From the NCBI RefSeq assembly GCF_004331485.1, contig NZ_SJKD01000007.1, positions 478,314 through 542,313 of the forward strand: a stretch of 64,000 nt of DNA. The letters run 5' to 3'. The stretch's first letter is position 1. Every line of letters begins with the position of its first letter. Origin of the DNA: Kribbella capetownensis (GTDB taxonomy: Bacteria; Actinomycetota; Actinomycetes; Propionibacteriales; Kribbellaceae). The position numbers and the translations under genes are program-made. The notes under the pieces are model-generated. The model saw only the letters and a program-made list of their open reading frames with translations. It made no database searches and was not told the origin of the DNA. This document shows, one piece after another, positions 9,210-17,465 of the stretch.

Positions 9210-9283
9210 GCGAGAAGCGCCCGGAATCCGGTCGACTGCGCCGGAGCGGGAACTTCGCCGGCGAGGTCGGCGTCTTCAGATGC

Positions 9284-10069
9284 TCACAGTCCGTCCTGGT
9301 CGTGCCAGTGGTTCTGCCAGCGGCCGTCGATCGCATCGTCGGCCCGCTGGTAGCGAATGTCGGTGGACAGCCGCATGTCGGTGGACACGTTGTCGAGCGC
9401 CGCGTGGATGGTGTGGGCGGTGTGGATCACGACGTCTCCGGCGGCATAGTCGGTGACCAGCCAGTTGGCGTCGTACTCCTCGGCCAGGCCCGGCAGGTCG
9501 GCGGTCATGGAGGCGGCGGGTCGCTTGAGTCGTCCTGCGGCCTCGTCCGCGAGGACTCTGTGGTGGCTGCGTTCCAGATAGGTCAGGCCGCCGCGACTGA
9601 CCGGGCATTCACCCAGTGGGATCCACGCCGACAGCACCTGATCGCTCCCCCCGCGCAGGTACACCAGGTCGTAGTGGGCCTGCGTCGCCGTACCGATGCC
9701 GTTCTCGCCCGGTGCAGTCTGCCGGATGATCTTCCGCTGGTGCAGGAACGGTTCACCACCCAGGAACCACTCGAACCACCCCTTCAGCGCCGGCTGCGCG
9801 CAAAAGGCCGCGTACTCCGTCCCCGGCACGATCTGACCGAACAGCACCTTCCGGTACGCCGCCCGCTCGGTCACCGACCCGATGAGCCCGAAGTAGTAGC
9901 GCCGGAACGCCAGCACGTCCTCGGGATCCAGCAGCCCGGTCAGGAACAGGTACCCGTCCCGCTGCAGCCTCTCCCGCAACCGCGGCCGGTCCCGACGCTC
10001 CCGCTCCGGTACAACGCTCAGCTCACCGAGCCGCCGCTCATCCAGCACATACCCGTTCGAAGTCAGCAC
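9284..10069 (-). CDS. Phytanoyl-CoA dioxygenase (PhyH) family protein
   Basis: Fe(II)/2-oxoglutarate dioxygenase of about 261 residues. Iron ligands are suggested by His and Asp in THAHYDLVYLRG-like QAHYDLVYLRGG and the distal His in VVIHTAHTIHAALDN; the Arg that holds 2-oxoglutarate probably lies in MRLSTDIRYQR. The substrate is unknown. The start is uncertain: GTG 10069 leaves room for a divergent promoter, while GTG 10099 would leave almost none; neither has a good ribosome site. The divergent AraC-type neighbour is the likely regulator. Confidence 0.8.
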   Translation of the reverse strand: MLTSNGYVLDERRLGELSVVPERERRDRPRLRERLQRDGYLFLTGLLDPEDVLAFRRYYFGLIGSVTERAAYRKVLFGQIVPGTEYAAFCAQPALKGWFEWFLGGEPFLHQRKIIRQTAPGENGIGTATQAHYDLVYLRGGSDQVLSAWIPLGECPVSRGGLTYLERSHHRVLADEAAGRLKRPAASMTADLPGLAEEYDANWLVTDYAAGDVVIHTAHTIHAALDNVSTDMRLSTDIRYQRADDAIDGRWQNHWHDQDGL

Positions 10070-10140
10070 ACGTCCATTGCAGCCGGGCCGCGGCCGCACC
10101 GGAATGGACAGCCGGGATCCGATTCTTGGACTCTTGTGTC

Positions 10141-10974
10141 ATGCCGAACTGGTCGATCTACCTGACCCCCGGCGCTCCCGAGCGTGAACTTGGACTCTTC
10201 TGCCTCGGCGCCGGCGAACAGGACCACCCGCCCGACGCACCTCCGGAGCGAGCCCTCGGCTGCCACGCTCTCGTCTGGATCAAGGAAGGCCGTGGGCAGT
10301 TGCTGCACGGTCCCGACCGCCGGTTGCACGAGGTGAAGGCACCGGCGATGCTCTGGCTCTATCCCGGCGTACTGCATGGCTATCGGCCGACGACTCGCTG
10401 GCGTCAGGCGTGGGCGCTGTTCAGCGGTCCGGCCACCGCGGCACTCACCACACTGGGCCATCTCAACCCGTCCGAGCCCGTACGACGGTATGCCGACGCG
10501 CGACCGGTCGACCGCGCGTTCACCCGGCTGCTGCGGGTCTGTACGACGCATGACGCCGTACAGACAGTGGCTGCGCTGTATGAGCTTCTCGCGGCCGCGG
10601 CACCGCCGCGTGCTGATGATGTGGCCGGGCGGTTGAGTGAGTTGGCGTGTACGCCGATGAGCATTCAGGACTACGCCACTGAGCTCGGGTTGACCGTGAA
10701 GGAGTTGCGCGAGGCAGTCCGTCGTACGACTGGCTCCACGCCGCAAGAACTGGTCCTGACCACAAGACTCAACACTGCAAAGGTTTTGCTCGCCGAGGAG
10801 GACCTGCCCGTCGCCGTGGTCGCCCGGCAGGTCGGGTACGACGATCCGGCGTACTTCACCCGCCTGTTCACCGCCCGGGTAGGGCTTTCGCCCGGCGGCT
10901 TCCGGCGTTCTGGTTCGGTTTCGGGCCTGATTTCGTCCTTCCGGAGGAGGCAGGATCGACTTTCCGACGTGTAA
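10141..10974 (+). CDS. AraC-family transcriptional regulator
   Basis: 277-residue regulator with an N-terminal cupin-like sensing half (HALVWIKEGRGQLLHGPDRRLHEVKAP in part) and two C-terminal helix-turn-helix units: SIQDYATELGLTVKELREAV and PVAVVARQVGYDDPAYFTRLF, followed by the typical GLSPGGFRR. ATG 10141 gives the natural N-terminus MPNWSIYLTPG. It is divergent from the PhyH dioxygenase gene and probably controls it, a common arrangement for AraC/PhyH pairs. Confidence 0.88.
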   Translation: MPNWSIYLTPGAPERELGLFCLGAGEQDHPPDAPPERALGCHALVWIKEGRGQLLHGPDRRLHEVKAPAMLWLYPGVLHGYRPTTRWRQAWALFSGPATAALTTLGHLNPSEPVRRYADARPVDRAFTRLLRVCTTHDAVQTVAALYELLAAAAPPRADDVAGRLSELACTPMSIQDYATELGLTVKELREAVRRTTGSTPQELVLTTRLNTAKVLLAEEDLPVAVVARQVGYDDPAYFTRLFTARVGLSPGGFRRSGSVSGLISSFRRRQDRLSDV

Positions 10975-11028
10975 AACCGTTCAGTGGGGTGACGTGCGGC
11001 GGCACCCGGCACCGCTACGGTCGTGGGT

Positions 11029-12045
11029 ATGAGTCAACCGCAGCCCAACGACCCACGTTACGTGAGCCGGCCGCCGCAGGCACGACCGAAGAAGCGGCGC
11101 AACTGGTTCCTCCGGACCGTCGGACTGATCGTCCTGCTGTTCATCCTCATGCTCGTCGCGGTCCCGCTCTACGCCTGGAGCCGGATCGACAAGATCGACG
11201 CGATGCCGACCGGCGACCGGCCGGCCGAAACCCCTGGAACGACGTACCTGATGGTCGGCTCGGACGCCCGCGAGGACCTGAGCCGTGCTGAGCGGGCCCG
11301 GCTGCACACCGGCTCCGACAGCGGTGCCCGGACCGACACGATCATGATCATGCACGTGCCCGACTCCGGACCGACGGCGCTGATCAGCGTCCCGCGCGAC
11401 AGTGCTGTGACCATCCCGGGGATGAAGGGCAAGCACAAGATCAACGCTGCGTTCAACAAGGGCCCGGCGCTGCTGATCGAGACCCTCGAGAACGCGACCG
11501 GCCTGCGGATCGACCACTACGTCGAGGTCGGCTTCGGCGGCTTCGCCTCCGTCATCGACAGTGTCGGCGGCATCGAGATGTGTTTGCCCAAGGCAATGAA
11601 GGACAAGGACGCGCACATCGACCTGCCGGCCGGCTGCCAGGAACTCGACGGTGTGAACGCGCTCGGATACGTCCGGTCCCGCAAGGCCGACGGCAACAAC
11701 GACTTCGGCCGGGTGGAGCGGCAGCGCGCGATGGTCGGCGCGGTGGCGAAGAAGGCCAGCTCGCCGTCGACGTTCCTCAACCCGGTGCGCTACTTCAACG
11801 TCGCCACCAAGGGTGTGGACGCGTTGACCGTCGACAACGACATGAGCCTGTTCGACTTCATCCGCTTCGCTCGCGGGATGCGCGCGGTCTCCGGCAGCGG
11901 CGGCGTCACCCTGACCGTCCCGATCAGCGACGACAACTACCGCCTGTCCGACGGCAGCGTGGCGGTGAGGTGGGACCAGAAGAAGGCGCTGGCGCTCTTC
12001 AACGCCCTCAAGCAGGACAGCACGAGCGGTCTCAAGAGCGCTTGA
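11029..12045 (+). CDS. LCP (LytR-CpsA-Psr) family protein
   Basis: Membrane-anchored phosphotransferase of the family that attaches wall polymers such as arabinogalactan or teichoic acids to peptidoglycan. A short basic cytoplasmic tail (RPKKRRNWFLR) precedes one membrane helix (LIVLLFILMLVAVPLYAW), then the extracellular LCP domain with TYLMVGSDAR, ARTDTIMIMHV, ISVPRDSAVTIPG, KINAAFNKGP and YVRSRKADGNNDFGRVERQR. TACGGT ends 7 bp before ATG 11029, so the mRNA may be leaderless. The next gene overlaps it by TTGA. Confidence 0.92.
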   Translation: MSQPQPNDPRYVSRPPQARPKKRRNWFLRTVGLIVLLFILMLVAVPLYAWSRIDKIDAMPTGDRPAETPGTTYLMVGSDAREDLSRAERARLHTGSDSGARTDTIMIMHVPDSGPTALISVPRDSAVTIPGMKGKHKINAAFNKGPALLIETLENATGLRIDHYVEVGFGGFASVIDSVGGIEMCLPKAMKDKDAHIDLPAGCQELDGVNALGYVRSRKADGNNDFGRVERQRAMVGAVAKKASSPSTFLNPVRYFNVATKGVDALTVDNDMSLFDFIRFARGMRAVSGSGGVTLTVPISDDNYRLSDGSVAVRWDQKKALALFNALKQDSTSGLKSA

Positions 12046-12845
12046 CCGTCCTCGTCCATGCCGTGGTGAGCCTGGGCATGCTCGTCGTCGTACCCCTCGG
12101 CCTCACCCTCCTCCCGACGCGAACCACCAGCACTCGCTGGTGGTTCGCGTTCGCCATCCCCGGAGCGCTCGCCCTCTGGTTGCCGCGCGGCCCGGTCTCG
12201 ATCACCTTCGCGTCGACCTACCTCGCCGGCACGCTCGTGCTCATCACGCTGGCCGGTCGGCATCTCCTGCAGCACAAGGCGATCCGCCCTCGCGAGATCG
12301 CGCTCTACACGGCATTGGCGACGCCGTCCATCGCCGCACTCGCGTTGGTCGCCGAGCGCTCGTCGTACGAACTGTTCGGTTTCAGCCTGACCGTTCTGAC
12401 CCTGACCGTCGCCCACTTCCACTTCGCCGGTTTCGCGGCCGCCCTGATCGCCTATCTGGTCTCCGATCGTCCCGGTACGACGACCACGGTCGCCGCGATC
12501 AGCGTCCCGCTCGGCACCGGGATCGTCCTGCTCGGTTTCTTCGTCGGCGACGCGGTGGAACTCGCGGGTGCCGCCGTACTGACCGCAGGGATGTGGCTGG
12601 TCGGGTGGAACCTCTGGCGGAGGTCGCGCCAGGCCGGCCGTGCCACCGCCGCACTTCTGATCTCTTCTGCGTCGGTCCTCGTGGTGACCATGGTGCTGGC
12701 GTTGATTTGGGCCTTGGGGCATGTCATTGGTACGCCGTACCTACCGTTGGAGTGGATGGTTGCGACACACGGCCTGGCGAACGCGGTCGGGTTCGCGTTG
12801 TGCGGGGTACTGGCGTGGCGACGGCTGATGGAAGGGGTTCGATGA
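12042..12845 (+). CDS. YndJ-family multi-pass membrane protein
   Basis: About 267 residues, almost wholly hydrophobic, with roughly eight predicted membrane helices. It resembles the YndJ family by the central HFHFAGFAAALIAYLV and the C-terminal VATHGLANAVGFALCG segments. Function is unknown. The likely start is TTG 12042, overlapping the LCP stop as TTGA; GTG 12063 is an alternative. It overlaps the DUF1990 gene as ATGA. YndJ and DUF1990 are often neighbours or fused in other bacteria, which supports the call. Confidence 0.7.
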   Translation: MTVLVHAVVSLGMLVVVPLGLTLLPTRTTSTRWWFAFAIPGALALWLPRGPVSITFASTYLAGTLVLITLAGRHLLQHKAIRPREIALYTALATPSIAALALVAERSSYELFGFSLTVLTLTVAHFHFAGFAAALIAYLVSDRPGTTTTVAAISVPLGTGIVLLGFFVGDAVELAGAAVLTAGMWLVGWNLWRRSRQAGRATAALLISSASVLVVTMVLALIWALGHVIGTPYLPLEWMVATHGLANAVGFALCGVLAWRRLMEGVR

Positions 12846-13405
12846 GGCTGGAGGATCTGGCCGGACTGCGGTTCAACTACGACGTGGTCGGGTCGACGCG
12901 GTACGACGAGACGCCACAGGGGTACCACCGGCTCGAGTACCGGGAGCAGATCGGCGTGGGTGACGAGGTCTTCCGGCGAGCCGGTGAGGCGCTGCTGGCA
13001 TGGCGTATGCATCGGGCCGCCGGACTACCGATGACGGCGACCGACACCCCACCCGCGATCGGCACGAACAGTCTCGGCCGGATGGGCGCCGGCATGCTCG
13101 TCGGCCGCCTCCGCACCCTGTCCCCGGTCGGCCTGCTCGGCTTTCCTGTCCCCTGTCGCGTCGTCTGGACCGTCGACGAACCGGACCGCATCGGCTTCGC
13201 CTATGGCACCCTCGAAGGCCACCCAGCCTCCGGCGAGGAGTCCTTCGTCGTCACCCGCGACGCCGACGGCATCCACTTCACCGTCCGGGCCTACAGCCGC
13301 CCCGCCACCTGGTACACCCGCCTGGGCGGCCCCGCCACCCGCAAGGCCCAACACCTCGCCGCCCGCCGCTACACCCAAACCCTCCGCCGCCTCGCCACCC
13401 GCTGA
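12842..13405 (+). CDS. DUF1990 family protein
   Basis: 187-residue cytosolic protein matching DUF1990: GLRFNYDVVGSTRYDETPQG at the start, then RYDE-like YREQIGVGDEVFRRA, CRVVWTVDEPDRIGFAYGTLEGHPASGEE and FTVRAYSRPATWYTRL near the end. The fold is related to polyketide cyclase/START-like proteins, but no reaction is established. It is translationally coupled (ATGA) to the YndJ-like gene and is the last gene of the LCP-YndJ-DUF1990 run. Confidence 0.8.
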   Translation: MRLEDLAGLRFNYDVVGSTRYDETPQGYHRLEYREQIGVGDEVFRRAGEALLAWRMHRAAGLPMTATDTPPAIGTNSLGRMGAGMLVGRLRTLSPVGLLGFPVPCRVVWTVDEPDRIGFAYGTLEGHPASGEESFVVTRDADGIHFTVRAYSRPATWYTRLGGPATRKAQHLAARRYTQTLRRLATR

Positions 13406-13416
13406 CGACAAGCAAA

Positions 13417-13446
13417 GGCCCCGCAAGCTCATACCTTTGCGGGGCC
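13417..13446 (+). terminator. Intrinsic terminator after DUF1990 gene
   Basis: GGCCCCGCAA (13417-13426) pairs perfectly with TTGCGGGGCC (13437-13446); a T-containing stretch GGGTCCTTTGT follows. It lies 12 bp past the DUF1990 stop. Confidence 0.75.
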
Positions 13447-13552
13447 GGGTCCTTTGTACCGTGGTGGACGAGGCGGGGGGCTGACCAACACGCGAACAGG
13501 TGTCGACAACCCGAGGTGCGGGGGTGGGCGGCGTACTGCGAAACTGTGGCGG

Positions 13553-14230
13553 GTGAGCCCGAAGACGTTGACGGATTTGGTGGCGCCGGACTGGGCGGAA
13601 GCGCTGGCGCCGGTGGAAGAGACGGTCGCACGGATGGGCGAGTTCCTCCGGGCGGAGATCGCGGCCGGGCGGCCGTACCTGCCGGCCGGGGAGAACGTGC
13701 TGCGCGCGTTCAAGAGTCCGCTGCAGCAGGTCAAAGTACTGATCGTCGGCCAGGACCCGTACCCGACCCCTGGCCACCCGGTCGGGCTCAGCTTCTCAGT
13801 GGCGCCGGACGTCCGACCGATTCCGCGCAGCCTGGCCAACATCTACCGCGAGTTGATGGCGGACGTCGGCGTACCGGCTCCGTCGAACGGCGACCTGACG
13901 CCGTGGGCCGATCAGGGCGTCCTCATGCTCAACAGAGTGCTGACTGTGCAGCCGGGCAAGTCCGGCGCGCACCGCGGCAAGGGCTGGGAGACGGTCACCG
14001 AGCAGGCGATCCACGCGCTGGTGAACCGCGGCGGCCCGCTGGTCGCGATCCTGTGGGGCCGTGACGCCCAGACCCTGAAGCCGATGCTCGGCAGTACGCC
14101 GTACGTCGAGAGCGCGCACCCGAGCCCGATGTCGGCCGATCGCGGCTTCTTCGGCTCCCGCCCGTTCAGCCGCGTCAACGCCCTCCTGGTCGAGCAGGGC
14201 GCCACCCCGATCGACTGGCGCCTCCCCTAA
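13553..14230 (+). CDS. ung: Uracil-DNA glycosylase, family 1
   Basis: 225-residue base-excision repair enzyme removing uracil from DNA. The water-activating motif GQDPYPTPGHPVGLSFS (catalytic Asp) and the DNA-intercalation motif HPSPMSADRGFFGSRPFSRVN are both intact; Met replaces the usual Leu in HPSPLS, a mild change. Start GTG 13553 gives SPKTLTDLVAPDW, the typical N-terminus; the upstream open frame to 13454 looks non-coding. It stands alone between two terminators. Confidence 0.95.
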   Translation: MSPKTLTDLVAPDWAEALAPVEETVARMGEFLRAEIAAGRPYLPAGENVLRAFKSPLQQVKVLIVGQDPYPTPGHPVGLSFSVAPDVRPIPRSLANIYRELMADVGVPAPSNGDLTPWADQGVLMLNRVLTVQPGKSGAHRGKGWETVTEQAIHALVNRGGPLVAILWGRDAQTLKPMLGSTPYVESAHPSPMSADRGFFGSRPFSRVNALLVEQGATPIDWRLP

Positions 14231-14247
14231 CGATCCAGTACGACGAC

Positions 14248-14282
14248 AACGCGCCGGACCCACGCGGTCACGGCGCGTTTCA
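14248..14282 (+). terminator. Intrinsic terminator after ung
   Basis: AACGCGCCG (14248-14256) pairs with CGGCGCGTT (14271-14279), with an inner GACC/GGTC extension, followed by TTTCATCATT. Confidence 0.75.
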
Positions 14283-14299
14283 TCATTCTCCGAAGAAAC

Positions 14300-14334
14300 T
14301 TGTTCGAATGATGCATTGCAGGATCGTTCAACAA
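14300..14334. promoter_or_regulatory. AT-rich inverted repeat upstream of DUF969
   Basis: TTGTTCGAATGAT at 14300-14312 and ATCGTTCAACAA at 14323-14334 form a near-palindrome with one base slipped. It is in the promoter region about 65 bp before the DUF969 start and looks like an operator. No regulator gene is adjacent, so the binding protein is unknown. Confidence 0.4.
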
Positions 14335-14396
14335 TCTCTTATGGTGGCCGGACTCGCGTCAATCGATGCAACACCGTTCCGTCCCCGGGAGGAACC

Positions 14397-15098
14397 ATGT
14401 GGGTTCTGCTCGCCATCGCGGTGGTCGTCGTCGGGTTCGCCCTTCGGCTGAACTCGATGCTGGTCGTGACCGCGGCCGGCATCGTGGCCGGCCTGATCGG
14501 CGGCCTGTCACCGGTCAAGATCCTGAACGCCTTCGGCGACGGCTTCGCCGGCAGCCGGTCCGTCACCGTCTTCATCGTCACGCTGCCCGTGATCGGGCTG
14601 ATCGAGCGCTACGGCCTGCAACACCAGGCCCGCAAGCTGATCGGCAAGCTGAAAGTCATGACCACCGGCCGGCTGCTGGCCGTCTACCTGCTGATCAGGC
14701 AAGGTACGGCGGCCCTCGGCCTGACCAGCATCGGTGGTCCCGCCCAAGCGGTCCGGCCGCTCATCCATCCGATGGCCGCCGGCGCCGCGGAGCGCCGCTA
14801 CGGCTCACTGTCGGAGCGGGTGCAGGAGAAGATCAAGGGCTTCGCCGCCAGCGCCGACACGGTCGGGCTGTTCTTCGGTGAGGACATCTTCGTCGCGATC
14901 GGCTCGATCCTGCTGATCACCGGCTTCGTCGACACGACGTACGGCCTGCACCTGGAGGCGATCGACATCGCGCTCTGGGCGATCCCGACCGGTATCTGCG
15001 CGCTGCTGATCCACGGCGTCCGGCTGTTCCTGCTGGATCGCCAGCTGGACAAGCTCGCTGCCGAGGACCAGGCGAACGCGAAGGAGGTGGCGCAGTGA
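14397..15098 (+). CDS. DUF969 family membrane protein (putative 5-oxoproline transporter subunit)
   Basis: 233-residue membrane protein with about five or six helices. The N-terminus WVLLAIAVVVVGFALRLNSMLVV, the GLIGGLSPVKILNAFGDGF segment and the TSIGGPAQAVRPLIHPMAAGAAE motif match DUF969. GGGAGGA precedes ATG 14397. DUF969 and DUF979 are always found as a pair and have been linked by gene context to uptake of 5-oxoproline (pyroglutamate); direct proof of transport is not known to me. It overlaps the DUF979 gene by GTGA. Confidence 0.85.
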   Translation: MWVLLAIAVVVVGFALRLNSMLVVTAAGIVAGLIGGLSPVKILNAFGDGFAGSRSVTVFIVTLPVIGLIERYGLQHQARKLIGKLKVMTTGRLLAVYLLIRQGTAALGLTSIGGPAQAVRPLIHPMAAGAAERRYGSLSERVQEKIKGFAASADTVGLFFGEDIFVAIGSILLITGFVDTTYGLHLEAIDIALWAIPTGICALLIHGVRLFLLDRQLDKLAAEDQANAKEVAQ

Positions 15099-16066
15099 TC
15101 AAGGTCGAGTGGTTCTACTGGCTCTGCGGCATCTTCTTCGTCCTGATCGCGGCGCAGGTGATCAACGACCGCAGCAACCCGAAGCGGATCGGCTCCGCGG
15201 CGTTCTGGGGCATCCTCGGTCTCTCGTTCGGCTATGGCACATTCGTCGTGAACAAGCAGGCGCCGTCCTGGCTGCTCGGCATCGCGGTGATCGGACTGGC
15301 GCTGCTGGCCGGCGCCGGCTTCCCCGGCCGGGGCAAGGAGCGCACCACCAGTCCGGAGGAGCGGATGCGCTTCGCCGACCGATTCGGCAACAAGCTCTTC
15401 CTGCCGGCACTGGTGATCCCGGTGGTCGCGGCCATCTTCGGCGCCTGGCTCGCCAAGGTGCATGTGAGTGACGGCAAGCTCCTGCTGCAGTCCGGCTCCG
15501 CCACCATCATCGGCCTCGGTGTCGCGTCGCTGCTGGCGCTCGCGGTCGGCATGGTGCTGCTCAAGCCCAAGTCCCCTGCGGTCCCGATGCACGAGGGACG
15601 GCGGCTGCTAGAGCACATCGGCTGGACCGCGATCCTGCCACAGATGCTGGCGACGCTCGGCCTGCTCTTCAACGCCTCCGGGGTCGGTACGGCGGTCGGC
15701 CGAGTGACCGACCACCTGATCCCGAAAGGCTCGCTGATCGCCGCGGTGGCCCTGTACTGCATCGGGATGGCGGTGTTCACGATCATCATGGGCAACGCGT
15801 TCGCCGCGTTCCCGGTGATGACGGCGGCGGTCGGCTGGCCGCTGCTGGTGCAGCAGTTCGACGGTACGCCGGCGGTCGTCTTCGCGATCGGCATGCTGGC
15901 CGGCTTCTGCGGCACTCTGTGTACGCCGATGGCCGCCAACTTCAACCTGGTCCCGGCAGCGTTGCTCGAGATGAAGGACCAGTACGGCCCGATCAAGGCC
16001 CAGGTCCCGACCGCCGTTCCCCTGCTGGCCTGCAACATCGTCCTGATGTACGTCTTCGCGTTCTAG
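15095..16066 (+). CDS. DUF979 family membrane protein (putative 5-oxoproline transporter subunit)
   Basis: 323 residues with around nine membrane helices. MIKVEWFYWLCGIFFVLIAAQVINDR, RFGNKLFLPALVIPVVAAIFGAW in parts and GNAFAAFPVMTAAVGWP match DUF979, the obligate partner of DUF969. GTG 15095 overlaps the DUF969 stop. Its own stop codon TAG (16064-16066) falls on the first two bases of the 164-bp hairpin element, so the element was inserted or arose exactly at the gene end. Confidence 0.85.
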   Translation: MIKVEWFYWLCGIFFVLIAAQVINDRSNPKRIGSAAFWGILGLSFGYGTFVVNKQAPSWLLGIAVIGLALLAGAGFPGRGKERTTSPEERMRFADRFGNKLFLPALVIPVVAAIFGAWLAKVHVSDGKLLLQSGSATIIGLGVASLLALAVGMVLLKPKSPAVPMHEGRRLLEHIGWTAILPQMLATLGLLFNASGVGTAVGRVTDHLIPKGSLIAAVALYCIGMAVFTIIMGNAFAAFPVMTAAVGWPLLVQQFDGTPAVVFAIGMLAGFCGTLCTPMAANFNLVPAALLEMKDQYGPIKAQVPTAVPLLACNIVLMYVFAF

Positions 16067-16228
16067 TGTCCTGTAAGCGATGTGGCTTGAGCGATAGCGG
16101 TGTCCAGGTGCGTGCATCGGGGTGCTTGAGCAGTGGCCTCGATGCGGAGCATCGTGGGCGCTGGGCAAGTGCCGCGAGGTGCGTGCCTGGGCGCCGATAG
16201 CGCCGAGCCACATCGCTTACAGGACACT
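16065..16228 (+). repeat. 164-bp hairpin element with 23-bp perfect terminal inverted repeats
   Basis: Bases 16065-16087 are the exact reverse complement of 16206-16228. The interior continues as an imperfect hairpin down to a loop at about 16146-16148, with one slipped base near 16090. About nine interior pairs are G-T rather than Watson-Crick in the plus-strand reading, so plus-strand RNA or single-stranded DNA folds best. It sits between the DUF979 stop and the ribosome site of the DUF2891 gene. No protein frame is credible inside it. It may be a MITE-like insertion or a structured intercistronic RNA. Confidence 0.85.
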
Positions 16229-16240
16229 GAAAGGAGTCCC

Positions 16241-17218
16241 ATGAAGTACGCCGCCGCCTGGGCCGCCATCGCCTGTGAGGTGCTCGAAACCCCGTATCCG
16301 TACGGCTCCGCCCACGCGTCGGCGAGTCCGGACGACGTGGACGTGACGCCGGACCGGTTGCACCCGGCGTTCCACGGCTCGTACGACTGGCACTCCAGTG
16401 CACACATGCAGTGGTCCCTGGTCCGGTTGCTGACGCTGGCACCGGACCAGGCCGGTCACCGCCCGATCGAGGTGCTCGACCAACGACTGACCCCGGGGGC
16501 GATCGCGACCGAGGCGGCGTACCTGCGGGATCGGCCGTCGTACGAACGCCCGTACGGCTGGGCCTGGGCGGCGATGCTGGTCGCCGCCGCGCAGAAGTTG
16601 CCGCAGGCAAAGAACTGGGCGGACGCCCTGACCCCGCTAGGCGACACGATCGCCGAGCTCGTGCTCGAGTGGCTGCCGCGCCAGGCCTACCCGGTCCGGC
16701 ACGGCGTCCACCTCAACAGCGCGTTCGCGCTCGCCTTGCTCCTCGAGGCGTACGACGACCTCGGTCGAGCCGATGTGGTCGATGCGATCCGGGCCCGCGC
16801 GATCGAGTGGTTCGGCGCGGACACGGCGTACGACACGCGCTTCGAGCCGTCCGGCACCGACTTCCTGTCACCCGCGCTGACTGAGGCCGAGCTGATGCGT
16901 CGCGTGCTGCCGGCCGATGAGTTCGCCACCTGGCTGACTGCCTTCCTGCCCGGCCTCGGCGGCGACGCCCACCAGCATCTGCTGGAGGTGCCGATCACCG
17001 ACGACACTGGCGATGGACAACTCGCACACCTGTCCGGGCTGGCGTTGTCGCGAGCTTGGCAGCTCCGTACCATCGCACCGGCACTCCCTGACGTCGCCGA
17101 GGTGCTGCGCCAAGGAGCCGACCGTCAGCTCGAGGCGGTTCTGCCGACGGTGACCGATGGCGGCTTCATGTCGACACACTGGCTCGTGTCGTTCGCCCTG
17201 CTGGCGAGTCAGGCGTAG
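16241..17218 (+). CDS. DUF2891 family protein
   Basis: 325-residue cytosolic protein matching DUF2891: HPAFHGSYDWHSSAHMQWSL near the N-terminus, ERPYGWAWAAMLVAA, VRHGVHLNSAFALALLLE and FLSPALTEAELMRRVL follow. The His-rich motifs recall alpha/alpha-barrel sugar enzymes, but no reaction is assigned. AAGGAG at 16231 precedes ATG 16241. It is linked with DUF969/DUF979 in many bacteria, which suggests a shared catabolic pathway; the pyroglutamyl peptidase or oxoprolinase genes that often accompany them are not in this window. Confidence 0.85.
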   Translation: MKYAAAWAAIACEVLETPYPYGSAHASASPDDVDVTPDRLHPAFHGSYDWHSSAHMQWSLVRLLTLAPDQAGHRPIEVLDQRLTPGAIATEAAYLRDRPSYERPYGWAWAAMLVAAAQKLPQAKNWADALTPLGDTIAELVLEWLPRQAYPVRHGVHLNSAFALALLLEAYDDLGRADVVDAIRARAIEWFGADTAYDTRFEPSGTDFLSPALTEAELMRRVLPADEFATWLTAFLPGLGGDAHQHLLEVPITDDTGDGQLAHLSGLALSRAWQLRTIAPALPDVAEVLRQGADRQLEAVLPTVTDGGFMSTHWLVSFALLASQA

Positions 17219-17342
17219 GCACTCCCGCCCAGCTGCGCCACAGCTGGGCGTACGACCCACCGTCGGCCAGCAGCGACTCCTGCGTACCGGACTCCACCAC
17301 CCGCCCGTGATCCAGTACGACGATCCGATCCGCCTGCTCGGC
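17166..17342 (-). pseudogene. C-terminal remnant of an ABC transporter ATP-binding subunit
   Basis: The minus strand encodes AEQADRIVVLDHGRVVESGT followed by an E-S-L-L-A-D-G-G-S-Y-A-Q-L-W segment, the standard end of an exporter ATPase just after the H-loop. Everything upstream (Walker A, signature, Walker B, H-loop, membrane domain) is absent; a plus-strand promoter region begins there instead. It overlaps the 3' end of the DUF2891 gene. A 9-bp hairpin GCCCAGCTG/CAGCTGGGC at 17227-17249 lies within it and may end DUF2891 transcription. Confidence 0.75.
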
Positions 17343-17350
17343 CGGATTGA

Positions 17351-17404
17351 TTGACACCTGCGTCGGTCCGTCGTACGGTCTCGCGTTAATAGGAAACTTT
17401 CCTA
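17351..17404 (+). promoter_or_regulatory. Promoter and ROK-type operator of the sugar operon
   Basis: TTGACA at 17351-17356 and TACGGT at 17374-17379 are spaced by exactly 17 bp, a good sigma-70 type promoter. TAGGAAACTTTCCTA at 17390-17404 is a perfect 15-bp palindrome just after the expected start of transcription. This AGGAAA-n-TTTCCT form is known for actinobacterial ROK repressors, so autoregulation by the following gene is likely. Confidence 0.8.
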
Positions 17405-17465
17405 ACAGTCTTGGAGATCAGCGAGCCGACCACACGGGAGCGGCGCAGGGAGGCAGGGTTAGCTC

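Noticed and set aside
16065..16228. Full insertion sequence
   Set aside because: Terminal inverted repeats are present but the 118 bp between them cannot encode a transposase, and no target-site duplication is clear.
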